Source of the DNA: an uncultured Caulobacterales bacterium
Lineage (GTDB): Bacteria; Pseudomonadota; Alphaproteobacteria; Caulobacterales; Maricaulaceae
DNA length: 8,754 nt
Assembly (NCBI GenBank): GCA_937981945.1
Contig: CALJNJ010000274.1
Span: 1-8,754 of the forward strand
Reading direction: 5' to 3'
The notes beneath the pieces were generated by a model, which ran no database searches, had not been told where the DNA came from, and saw only the letters and a program-made list of their open reading frames with translations. Shown one piece after another: positions 1 to 5,517 of this stretch. Position numbers and translations under genes: made by a program. Each line of letters begins with the position of its first letter. Position 1 is the first letter of the stretch.

Positions 1-23
1 CCGTTATTGATCGAAACGCCCAC
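1..23 (-). CDS. tolR: TolR, N-terminal fragment cut by the window edge
   Basis: Only the first seven codons are visible. They read from a GTG at 23-21 and encode M-G-V-S-I-N-N followed by a Gly-type partial codon. The start is supported by a good ribosome binding site, AAGGGA, on the minus strand at 37-32, eight bases before the GTG and inside the last codons of tolQ. TolR is the single-pass inner-membrane partner of TolQ in the proton-driven Tol-Pal motor, and tolR directly follows tolQ in nearly all Gram-negative bacteria. The identification rests mainly on this position. The tolQ stop and the GTG are two bases apart, so the genes are probably translationally coupled. Confidence 0.6.
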
Positions 24-25
24 AG

Positions 26-751
26 CTATGATCCCTTGGTGAGTTTGCGGGACAGAATGGCGGATAATTCATCCGCATAGCCCTCCAGACGACCGGCGTA
101 ACGGTCCAGTTCTGCCGTGAAGAAATTATAAAAAATAACAGCAGGAATAGCGGCAATCAGGCCCAAGGCCGTCGCAAACAATGCTTCGGCAACGCCGGGC
201 GCAACAACTGAAAAGTCCGCGCTTTTCATTTCTCCGACAGCTCTAAAGGAGTTCATAATACCCCAAACGGTCCCGAAAAGACCTATAAACACGGATGCTG
301 AACCAATTGTCGCGAGCGCCGTCATGCCGCGCTCAGCTTTTGCCAGTTCCCGGTTGACGACCAGGTTCATGACACCATTTAACCGTTGCTGGGCGCTGAT
401 CAGGGCGCCGTCGCCGCGATTTGCCGTGGCTTTACTTTCGTTCCACTCTTTCATGGCGGCCGAGAAAACCCGGGCCATGGGATCGCGGATATCTCCCGCC
501 AATCCGGCGGAGAGATCTTCCAAAGTCCGGCCTGACCAAAATGTCTCTTCAAATTTGTCGGCTCGGGACTTCAATATTCTGAATTTTATGAATTTTTCCA
601 ATGCAATAGCCCAGGACCATATGGACGCTATCAGCAAAATTACCATCACAAATTTGACGACAAAACTGGCTTGTAGAAAAAGGCTTAAAAAGGAAAAATC
701 ACTTACCGCAACAATCATAAAATCGGCAGTAAATTGGGAAAGGTGAATCAT
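26..751 (-). CDS. tolQ: TolQ, inner-membrane proton-channel subunit of the Tol-Pal system
   Basis: This 241-residue MotA/TolQ/ExbB-family protein would form, with TolR, the proton-driven motor that energises TolA and keeps the outer membrane attached during division. Seen: a first membrane helix near residues 31-51, a cytoplasmic stretch with the conserved N-R-E-L-x-K-A-E (133-140), then helices carrying G-L-F-G-T-V-W-G-I-M (157-166) and V-A-P-G-V-A-E-A-L-F-A-T-A-x-G-L (183-198), ending in A-A-I-P-A-V. Thr161 and Thr194 match Escherichia coli TolQ Thr145 and Thr178 in motif context and in their spacing of 33. Length is close to the E. coli protein (230). The first ATG has only a weak GGA upstream; the next in-frame ATG (residue 12) has no better site. 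No ybgC-like gene precedes it: the next gene upstream is divergent, so tolQ heads this cluster. Confidence 0.95.
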   Translation of the reverse strand: MIHLSQFTADFMIVAVSDFSFLSLFLQASFVVKFVMVILLIASIWSWAIALEKFIKFRILKSRADKFEETFWSGRTLEDLSAGLAGDIRDPMARVFSAAMKEWNESKATANRGDGALISAQQRLNGVMNLVVNRELAKAERGMTALATIGSASVFIGLFGTVWGIMNSFRAVGEMKSADFSVVAPGVAEALFATALGLIAAIPAVIFYNFFTAELDRYAGRLEGYADELSAILSRKLTKGS

Positions 752-948
752 TCTGACATTCCGTCTGTTTCGGTTATTCTGCCACGATATAGGGCCGTGC
801 GCTAATTAACACTATTTAAGATAAATTTCTGCAATAAAGTCTTAACTATATTCCCGTCAAAGCCCATAACTATGTCTGAAATATGTTCATGGCCGCCATA
901 AAGGCGGCGCAATGAACGGCTATAAGGGCCAAACCAAAGGAAAAAGCC
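752..948. promoter_or_regulatory. divergent gap between tolQ and the lipoprotein gene
   Basis: This 197-base gap must hold the promoters for tolQ (leftward) and the lipoprotein gene (rightward). The part at 800-850 is strongly AT-rich and includes TTAAC at 806-810 and TTAAG at 816-820 as an inverted pair. I could not find a convincing -35/-10 pair on either strand. The lipoprotein has a clear ribosome binding site, AAAGGA at 936-941, seven bases before its ATG. Very short reading frames from ATGs at 872 and 883 exist but have no ribosome binding site. Confidence 0.4.
892..908 (+). other. small GC-rich hairpin in the lipoprotein leader
   Basis: GCCGCC (892-897) and GGCGGC (903-908) form a perfect six-pair stem around the loop ATAAA. 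No run of T follows on either strand, so a terminator is unlikely. It lies 40 bases before the lipoprotein ATG and would be part of that mRNA leader if transcription starts upstream of it. Its role is unknown; it could affect mRNA stability or be incidental. Confidence 0.4.
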
Positions 949-1311
949 ATGTCGAAATATCATCTGCTATTTATTGGGGCGGCGCTTATATTGGGAGCCT
1001 GCAAAACCACGCCGGAACCTGAAATGGAAGCTATTGTCATTGAACCGGAGCCGATCATGACGTGTACGCCAATCTCAAAAGTTCAAAAGGTCGAGATACC
1101 GGCCGAAACGGAAACCTATTTTGCGATCACACAAATCGATAACCCGCCCTATGAGCCTATTGAACGCCGCGAAGAAATCACCCGCGTGGTTAAAGAAGCT
1201 CAGATTATTTACGTGGATTCCGAAGGCCGTGAAGTACTGGACGTTTGCGCCGATGATTTGACCGGCGAAACTGCAACGGAAACAGTCGTAACCGGTGACG
1301 GCACACCTTAA
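949..1311 (+). CDS. small acidic lipoprotein of unknown function
   Basis: The 120-residue product starts with a short signal peptide (Lys3, then a hydrophobic core at 5-15) ending in the lipobox L-G-A-C, so Cys18 should be lipidated after cleavage by signal peptidase II. Residue 19 is Lys, not Asp, which by the E. coli sorting rule favours the outer membrane. A Glu/Pro-rich spacer (about 22-36) leads to a small domain (about 37-105) with two cysteines, Cys39 and Cys100, that could form a disulfide, and then an acidic Thr-rich tail. I recognise no named family. The start is fixed by AAAGGA seven bases upstream. The gene is divergent from tolQ, which suggests an envelope setting but not a Tol role. 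It ends two bases from the converging dehydrogenase gene. Confidence 0.85.
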   Translation: MSKYHLLFIGAALILGACKTTPEPEMEAIVIEPEPIMTCTPISKVQKVEIPAETETYFAITQIDNPPYEPIERREEITRVVKEAQIIYVDSEGREVLDVCADDLTGETATETVVTGDGTP

Positions 1312-1313
1312 AG

Positions 1314-2162
1314 TCAGGCCAGACCCAAATCTTTTAGACAGGCCGCGTAATCGGCCTGTATTTGTTGGTGCCTCATGTCGATGGCCGCGCGCGCTTCCGG
1401 ATCATTAAAAACATAGAGTCGATTTGCTTGAACGGATTTTAAAACAAGCTCGGCGAAAACATCCGGCGAGATACCGTTTTCGACCAAGCTTTTGACCTGT
1501 GCAAAAACTTTATCAGCGCCTGAGCTTTTAACCGTATCATTGCCTTCTCGATTTGCTGTCGGGCGGTTGGCGCCGGTTTTATGGATATTGGTTTTAATCC
1601 AAGTCGGGCAAAGTACGCTGACGCCGATATTCTCGGGCGCTAATTCTTGACGCAATGTCTCCGAATATCCCACAGCTGCAAATTTCGTGGCGTGATAAGG
1701 TGCCATGCCCGGCATCGTGGCGTGTCCGGCCATGCTGGCTGTGTTGACGATATGCCCGCCGTCTCCGTGTTGACGCATTAAAGGGACAAATGATTCAATG
1801 CCGTAGACAATACCCATCAGGTTTATGTCCACAATCCATTGCCAATCTTCCAAGGGAATAAGACCGGGGCTGCCGCCCAATCCCACGCCGGCATTGTTGA
1901 ATAACAAATCAACTCGGCCAAATACTTCCATGGTTTTATCTGCAGCTGCCGAAACTTGTTTCTGCCGGGTCACATCACAAATCACGGTCCGTACCATTTG
2001 TGTTCCGCCGTTTAGCGCTTGTGCCTCTTTTTCCAAGGCGGCGCCATCAATGTCAGCCATGACGACTTTGCAATTTTTCGCATTGAGCGCTTTAGAAAGG
2101 GCGAGCCCAATACCTGAGGCAGCGCCTGTGATAAAGGCGACCTTTTGGTCAAATGATTGCAT
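1314..2162 (-). CDS. classical short-chain dehydrogenase/reductase (SDR), substrate unknown
   Basis: A 282-residue Rossmann-fold oxidoreductase with the full classical SDR set: cofactor loop T-G-A-A-S-G-I-G (12-19), Asp37 at the end of the second strand (suggesting NAD(H) over NADP(H)), C-D-V (62-64) for adenine binding, N-N-A-G (89-92), and catalytic Asn114, Ser143, Tyr156 and Lys160 in Y-H-A-T-K. C-P-T (185-187) stands where many SDRs have P-G. The C-terminal part (about 195-282) resembles SDRs with an extended substrate-binding cap. The substrate cannot be told from sequence. It starts 17 bases after the stop of GT-C A with only a weak CGGA ribosome binding site, so it is probably cotranscribed and may be translationally coupled. 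A link to sugar metabolism is possible but rests on position alone. Confidence 0.93.
   Translation of the reverse strand: MQSFDQKVAFITGAASGIGLALSKALNAKNCKVVMADIDGAALEKEAQALNGGTQMVRTVICDVTRQKQVSAAADKTMEVFGRVDLLFNNAGVGLGGSPGLIPLEDWQWIVDINLMGIVYGIESFVPLMRQHGDGGHIVNTASMAGHATMPGMAPYHATKFAAVGYSETLRQELAPENIGVSVLCPTWIKTNIHKTGANRPTANREGNDTVKSSGADKVFAQVKSLVENGISPDVFAELVLKSVQANRLYVFNDPEARAAIDMRHQQIQADYAACLKDLGLA
1338..1359 (+). terminator. candidate terminator hairpin inside the 3' end of the converging gene
   Basis: ACAGGCCG (1338-1345) pairs perfectly with CGGCCTGT (1352-1359) around a six-base loop, giving an eight-pair GC-rich stem. On the plus strand ATTTGTT follows, a modest T-rich tail, so it could end the lipoprotein transcript 27 bases after its stop codon. 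On the minus strand the stem is followed by TCTAAAAGATTTGG, a weaker tail just before the dehydrogenase stop, so two-way use is possible. It overlaps dehydrogenase codons near its C terminus. The T tract is poor, hence the modest confidence. Confidence 0.45.
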
Positions 2163-2179
2163 GGATAATCCGTTCGTCT

Positions 2180-3943
2180 TTAAGGAGAGGCAACCTTGAA
2201 CAATGTGACGGCTTCCTCTTCAAATGTTTTTATTGGCTCTAAGTAGTCCGGGATTTCACCATTATGCAACTGCAAAACCAACGGATTATTGTTCCTCTTT
2301 AAACCACTTTTAAAGGCATGCTCACAATGGAGCAGATATGAAACGTCGTTTTCGGTTAAAATCTGTTTCGCCGTTTCCGGTTCTGTCAAAAATATTTTTA
2401 GCTCGGCGTCAATGCCTTTAGCATTTCTGTGATAGTTACCGCTTAATGCCCGGTGGGATGTATGCATGAGGAAAAAGGGTGTTCCGTTTCCGGGCGCTGC
2501 CCATCGGCCGATGGGTAAAGTCTCAACATAATCCATGACATTTTCGGAATAACAGGCTTTGGAGTTCTCTTTCGCTTCACTTATAGCGTTAGTCTCCGGC
2601 GCCGGAAAAAGAATAATCGGAATATACCACAGCGGCGGTAGGGCTGCTGCCAAAGCGGGAATATATAGCAGGTTTTTTTGTCCGTTATTATCTTTGCCGG
2701 TCAACAGATCTCGGAAAAGGACCGATAAAACAGGTATCGCGAAAATCGGCGCAAATGCAACATAACGAATTTGATAAAGGGACAATGAAAGTGCCGCAAA
2801 CAGCAACACTGAGATGATGACGAAGTTTGCGCCTTGTCCCCTGCGAATACGAACAAGCGCCGCATAGAAAGCAATAAGGGCACTGCCGACCCAAATTAGA
2901 GCCAAGGCTATAGCGTTGGGACGGTCCTTTAAAAGCGGTTCCGCTTCGTCAATTTCTGCCAACCAAAGGGTTTTTACAATCTCCGGTAATTCACCCAAGG
3001 GATTGCTGAGACATGCCGGCGCCACTGCTGATATAATGGCCAGACAGGCTATCCCCAATCCTATCAGCGCGCCAAATCGAACGCTTGTCTTCTTCCCCGA
3101 GAACAAGAACGCGCAGAGTGCCAGCCCGCCGCCGCCTGCTGCAGTTGCAATAGGCGAAAGTACTGAAAGACCGTCACAATGAATGACGCCATAATTCTTC
3201 GGCGCGGTCAGCAAGACAAAAAGCAGGGCCTGCATGGCGGCTAAGCCAACACCAAAATTAATGGCAGGTCTTCGGTAAGTGTCACCTTTAACGGCCCAAA
3301 GCATAGCCATAATGGCACAAATGAGCGCTGCGAAAACATAAATGTCAGCCCCGATCGAAATCGAGAGCGCGACAACGGCACCGGCCAATAAGAAGGATTT
3401 CGATTTCGAAACCGGTGACATCAAAAGAGCGGGCGCTAAGCAAATCAGTCCCATTTGAACATTGTGATGATCCAGTGAGCCCGGCTGAAAGCGGTAGGCT
3501 ATGATCACGTAAAAGGCCGCAAATGCGAAAGCCCATTTAGCCGCGGCTTTTCCCCGTAAATTTAAGGCCATAATATAGCAGGCAGCCAGCACGATTATTG
3601 ATGTCAGAGGCGGCCAAATTGTGATGGCTATTTTTTCCGCTGTTTCATAAGAAAAAAAAACATCAAAAAAGGCGATCAGCGCCACGATCGGGGCATCTAT
3701 CAAGCGGGACCAATGCATCAAAGTGCTGTCCTTACCCATTCGATATTGGGTGAGGTCAAACCAATCTTGCCCCGCGTACAGATCTCTCACCTGGACGAGG
3801 CGCATCATGTCATCGCTGTCAAATCCTATGATGCCGGCACGCTTGGTGACGACAGAAATCAAGATCGTAATGAAAACGACCAGCATACTCGCAGGCCAAA
3901 ACATTTTCCCAAAATCTGATTTGTCAGCCGTGGCGTTGGTCAT
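2180..3943 (-). CDS. GT-C A: polytopic membrane protein, putative STT3/ArnT-like glycosyltransferase
   Basis: The 587-residue protein has about a dozen membrane helices up to residue 447 and a soluble C-terminal domain (about 450-587), presumably periplasmic. Conserved blocks shared with the two plus-strand homologues are: D-S-D-D (42-45) right after helix 1, W-F-D and Q-Y-R-M (61-70), M-H-W-S-R-L-I-D-A-P (76-85), W-P-P (110-112), G-S-L-D-H-H (155-160), C-D (256-257), C-L-x-N-P-L (311-316), W-L-A-E-I-D-E-A (327-334) and S-G-N-Y-H-R-N (501-507). Acidic residues in the first outer loop, followed by a W/Y-R block, are laid out as in GT-C enzymes such as the STT3 oligosaccharyltransferase; that is my basis for the call, and I know no characterised member. 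The ATG has a partial site, AAGAG, six bases before it. It faces away from the GT2 operon and is followed by the SDR gene. Confidence 0.7.
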   Translation of the reverse strand: MTNATADKSDFGKMFWPASMLVVFITILISVVTKRAGIIGFDSDDMMRLVQVRDLYAGQDWFDLTQYRMGKDSTLMHWSRLIDAPIVALIAFFDVFFSYETAEKIAITIWPPLTSIIVLAACYIMALNLRGKAAAKWAFAFAAFYVIIAYRFQPGSLDHHNVQMGLICLAPALLMSPVSKSKSFLLAGAVVALSISIGADIYVFAALICAIMAMLWAVKGDTYRRPAINFGVGLAAMQALLFVLLTAPKNYGVIHCDGLSVLSPIATAAGGGGLALCAFLFSGKKTSVRFGALIGLGIACLAIISAVAPACLSNPLGELPEIVKTLWLAEIDEAEPLLKDRPNAIALALIWVGSALIAFYAALVRIRRGQGANFVIISVLLFAALSLSLYQIRYVAFAPIFAIPVLSVLFRDLLTGKDNNGQKNLLYIPALAAALPPLWYIPIILFPAPETNAISEAKENSKACYSENVMDYVETLPIGRWAAPGNGTPFFLMHTSHRALSGNYHRNAKGIDAELKIFLTEPETAKQILTENDVSYLLHCEHAFKSGLKRNNNPLVLQLHNGEIPDYLEPIKTFEEEAVTLFKVASP

Positions 3944-4045
3944 TATGCGCTCTTTTTCCGGTCATGGTGGAATAGGGAGATCAAATCTGCTGATTTGTCG
4001 AAATTTTTAAAAGTCCGGACATTTTCAATTATGAACCTGAATTTT

Positions 4046-4073
4046 TTCAACATAAATTTAACTATGTTAAGAT
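4046..4073 (+). promoter_or_regulatory. candidate promoter of the GT2 operon
   Basis: TTCAAC (4046-4051) and TAAGAT (4068-4073) are 16 bases apart, with TG one base before the -10 hexamer (4065-4066), the form of an extended -10 element. Matches to the E. coli sigma-70 consensus are only three of six and four of six, so the call is tentative. Transcription would start near 4080 and give a leader of about 22 bases. The -10 element lies within the inverted repeat at 4052-4077, so a protein bound there could block it. Confidence 0.3.
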
Positions 4074-4077
4074 TTAT
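4052..4077. repeat. imperfect inverted repeat overlapping the candidate promoter
   Basis: The left arm ATAAATTTAAC (4052-4062) and right arm GTTAAGATTTAT (4066-4077) are reverse complements except for one extra G at 4071, separated by TAT. The right arm, read on the minus strand, is ATAAATCTTAAC, which recurs exactly at 7273-7284 before GT-C C. Placement over a -10-like hexamer fits an operator; an RNA role is less likely because the arms are almost all A/T. Confidence 0.5.
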
Positions 4078-4084
4078 TGAATGC
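4066..4084 (-). repeat. copy 1 of a shared 19-base upstream element
   Basis: On the minus strand this reads GCATTCAATAAATCTTAAC. It matches the plus strand at 7266-7284 in 17 of 19 positions, including the last 12 without a break. In both places the element points toward a GT-C gene: GT-C A, whose start is 123 bases away, and GT-C C, whose start is 44 bases away. It may be a regulator site or a relic of duplicated upstream DNA. Confidence 0.5.
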
Positions 4085-4092
4085 CCAACCGT

Positions 4093-4096
4093 AAGG
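4093..4096 (+). promoter_or_regulatory. ribosome binding site that fixes the GT2 start
   Basis: AAGG six bases before the ATG at 4103 is a good Shine-Dalgarno match. It selects this ATG over the in-frame ATG at 3995, which would add 36 residues encoded by the AT-rich control region. The homologous N terminus of GT2 enzymes also begins a few residues before the first strand, as here. Confidence 0.75.
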
Positions 4097-4102
4097 CAAA
4101 CC

Positions 4103-5119
4103 ATGAAATTCGACGATTATAATTTGGCCGTATTATTACCTTGCTACAATGAAGGGAAATCCATCGCCGGAGTTGTCAAAGACTTTAAGAAGCAATTGCC
4201 GAGCGCAACCATTTACGTCTACGACAATAATTCAGCGGACGATACGTCTGAACAAGCTGAAAGTGCAGGCGCTATCGTAGTGCGCAGTCCCCGCCAGGGT
4301 AAAGGCAATGTGGTCCGTCATATGTTCTCCGATATTGAGGCTGACATATATTTGATGGCCGATGGCGACGGCACGTATGATCCCAGTGTCGCGCGCGACC
4401 TGATTGATAAGCTCATTAAGGATCGCCTGGATATGGTTGTCGGCATCCGAAAAGACGTCACCAAAGATGCCGGCCGCAAAGGCCACGCATTCGGCAACAA
4501 CCTTTTTAACAAAATTTATCAATTCGCATTTGGTGACGATTTCTCCGATATTTTTTCCGGATACCGCGTTTTCAACAGGCGTTTTGCAAAAAGCTTTCCG
4601 GCCGAAAGTCCGGGATTTGAAATTGAAACGGAAATGTCGGTCCACGCATCAATGCTTCGCTTGCCGGTCGCAGAAATGGAAACCGAATATGGCCGCCGTG
4701 TCGAAGGTTCGGAAAGCAAATTGTCAACGTTTGGCGACGGCTTTAAAATTCTCAAAATGATTTTTGTCTTGGTCAAAGAAACACGGCCCTTCACATTCTT
4801 CGGACTTTTGAGCCTGGGCTTGTTTATCCTAAGCTTGTTTTTCATTGTTCCGGTTGTCATTGAATATTTGCAAACCGGATTGGTCGATAGGGCCCCAAGT
4901 TGGGTTGCCGGCATGACCTTGGTTCTCGCGGCTATGATGGCGTTTACCGCCGGTATGATATTGGATTCTTTGGCGCGGAGCCGAGCTGAACAAAAGCGCA
5001 TTTTTTACCTGTCGATCGCCAATTCTCGCGGTGATCGCAGCGGTCAGATAGCCGAGACAATATCCGATCGCAGAACCGGCAAGTCGTCAGGCGTCAAGGC
5101 CCGAAAAAAAATAACTTAG
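4103..5119 (+). CDS. family 2 glycosyltransferase, polyprenyl-phosphate sugar synthase type
   Basis: A 338-residue GT2 enzyme of the DPM synthase/GtrB/ArnC type, expected to move a sugar from a nucleotide donor to a polyprenyl phosphate on the cytoplasmic face. Seen: L-L-P-C-Y-N-E-G (11-18) of the nucleotide fold, D-N-N-S-A-D-D-T (41-48), K-G-N-V-V-R (67-72), the metal site D-G-D-G-T-Y-D (87-93), R-K-G-H-A-F-G-N (125-132), S-G-Y-R-V-F (152-157), F-E-I-E-T-E-M (172-178) and E-G-S-E-S-K-L (201-207). Two membrane helices follow (about 231-254 and 268-290), then a basic tail of about 48 residues. Two C-terminal helices are typical of GtrB and ArnC. It is the first gene of the rightward operon, and its stop overlaps the ribosome binding site of the next gene. 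The sugar cannot be deduced. Confidence 0.88.
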   Translation: MKFDDYNLAVLLPCYNEGKSIAGVVKDFKKQLPSATIYVYDNNSADDTSEQAESAGAIVVRSPRQGKGNVVRHMFSDIEADIYLMADGDGTYDPSVARDLIDKLIKDRLDMVVGIRKDVTKDAGRKGHAFGNNLFNKIYQFAFGDDFSDIFSGYRVFNRRFAKSFPAESPGFEIETEMSVHASMLRLPVAEMETEYGRRVEGSESKLSTFGDGFKILKMIFVLVKETRPFTFFGLLSLGLFILSLFFIVPVVIEYLQTGLVDRAPSWVAGMTLVLAAMMAFTAGMILDSLARSRAEQKRIFYLSIANSRGDRSGQIAETISDRRTGKSSGVKARKKIT

Positions 5120-5127
5120 AGGGTTTC

Positions 5128-5484
5128 ATGACCACTGCATCCTTGCCCGTAATGGGCCTGCTCATTTTCACGCCGCTAACCATTGCAGGCGGGCAAATCC
5201 TTTTTAAAAAGGCCGGCGAAAACTTGGCATCCTCAGGCGCTCCGTTTGTGACGGCGTTTATCGACCCGATTTTTATTTTGGCCGTTGCCATTTATGGCGG
5301 CGCCACAATGCTGTGGCTTTACGTCCTCAAGAATGTCCCTTTGACCTACGCATATTCCTTCATGGCTTTGACGTTTATTTTTGTCCCGATTTTAGCCATG
5401 CTATTTCTGGGTGAAAAATTGACACCGAAATATTTTCTGGGCTTAGGCCTGGTAATATCCGGCTTATTGATTGTGCAGAGCTAA
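5128..5484 (+). CDS. ArnE/ArnF-like four-helix small membrane transporter, putative lipid-sugar flippase
   Basis: The 118-residue protein of the drug/metabolite transporter superfamily has four helices (about 7-25, 47-67, 73-94 and 101-117). G-G-Q-I-L-F-K-K-A (21-29) ends helix 1, L-W-L-Y-V-L-K-N-V-P-L-T-Y-A-Y (62-76) strongly resembles the E. coli ArnE block LWLLVLQNVPVGIAY, and L-G-E-K-L-T-P (94-100) precedes helix 4, which ends G-L-L-I-V. ArnE and ArnF are thought to move undecaprenyl-phosphate aminoarabinose across the inner membrane as a pair; only one such gene is visible here, so it may act as a homodimer or have a partner elsewhere. The ribosome binding site AGAGGG (5118-5123) overlaps the GT2 stop, and only eight bases separate the genes. 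A drug-efflux role is the alternative, but the context argues against it. Confidence 0.85.
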   Translation: MTTASLPVMGLLIFTPLTIAGGQILFKKAGENLASSGAPFVTAFIDPIFILAVAIYGGATMLWLYVLKNVPLTYAYSFMALTFIFVPILAMLFLGEKLTPKYFLGLGLVISGLLIVQS

Positions 5485-5517
5485 GCCCTTAAGGTCCTGT
5501 AGAAATCGGGGCCGGCG

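Larger units (their letters stand above)
3944..4102. promoter_or_regulatory. divergent, AT-rich control region of the glycosylation locus
   Basis: This 159-base gap lies between the divergent starts of GT-C A and the GT2 operon, so it should carry promoters for both. It contains three inverted repeats: CAAATC/GATTTG with a four-base spacer (3982-3997), AAAAGTCC/GGACaTTTT centred on GTCCGGAC (4009-4025), and the 4052-4077 repeat listed separately. I found no convincing leftward promoter for GT-C A. Confidence 0.55.

Noticed and set aside
324..746. 140-codon plus-strand reading frame opposite tolQ
   Set aside because: It lies wholly antisense to the well-conserved tolQ gene and its product shows no recognisable motif.
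806..819. Possible CtrA cell-cycle site from TTAA pairs at 806-819 and 4058-4070
   Set aside because: The CtrA site needs seven bases between the TTAA halves. Here the spacers are six and five bases, so the match fails.
872..915. Tiny leader peptides from ATG at 872 (9 codons) or 883 (10 codons) before the lipoprotein
   Set aside because: Neither has a ribosome binding site or an attenuator-like residue pattern; chance frames are the simpler account.
3911..3999. Similar stretches AATCTGATTTGTC near 3913 and AATCTGCTGATTTGTC near 3984
   Set aside because: One lies in GT-C A coding DNA and the match needs a three-base insertion; short low-complexity similarity is enough to explain it.
3723..4010. 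95-codon plus-strand reading frame over the GT-C A start and the control region
   Set aside because: It is antisense to conserved GT-C A blocks and its product resembles no protein family.
3995..4102. N-terminal extension of 36 residues on the GT2 enzyme from the ATG at 3995
   Set aside because: The extension is encoded by the AT-rich control region, has no ribosome binding site, and precedes the normal GT2 start. The ATG at 4103 has AAGG six bases upstream.
4232..5001. Long minus-strand frames (137 and 160 codons) opposite the GT2 gene
   Set aside because: They are antisense to all conserved GT2 motifs and their products show no domain; the GT2 strand is clearly the coding one.
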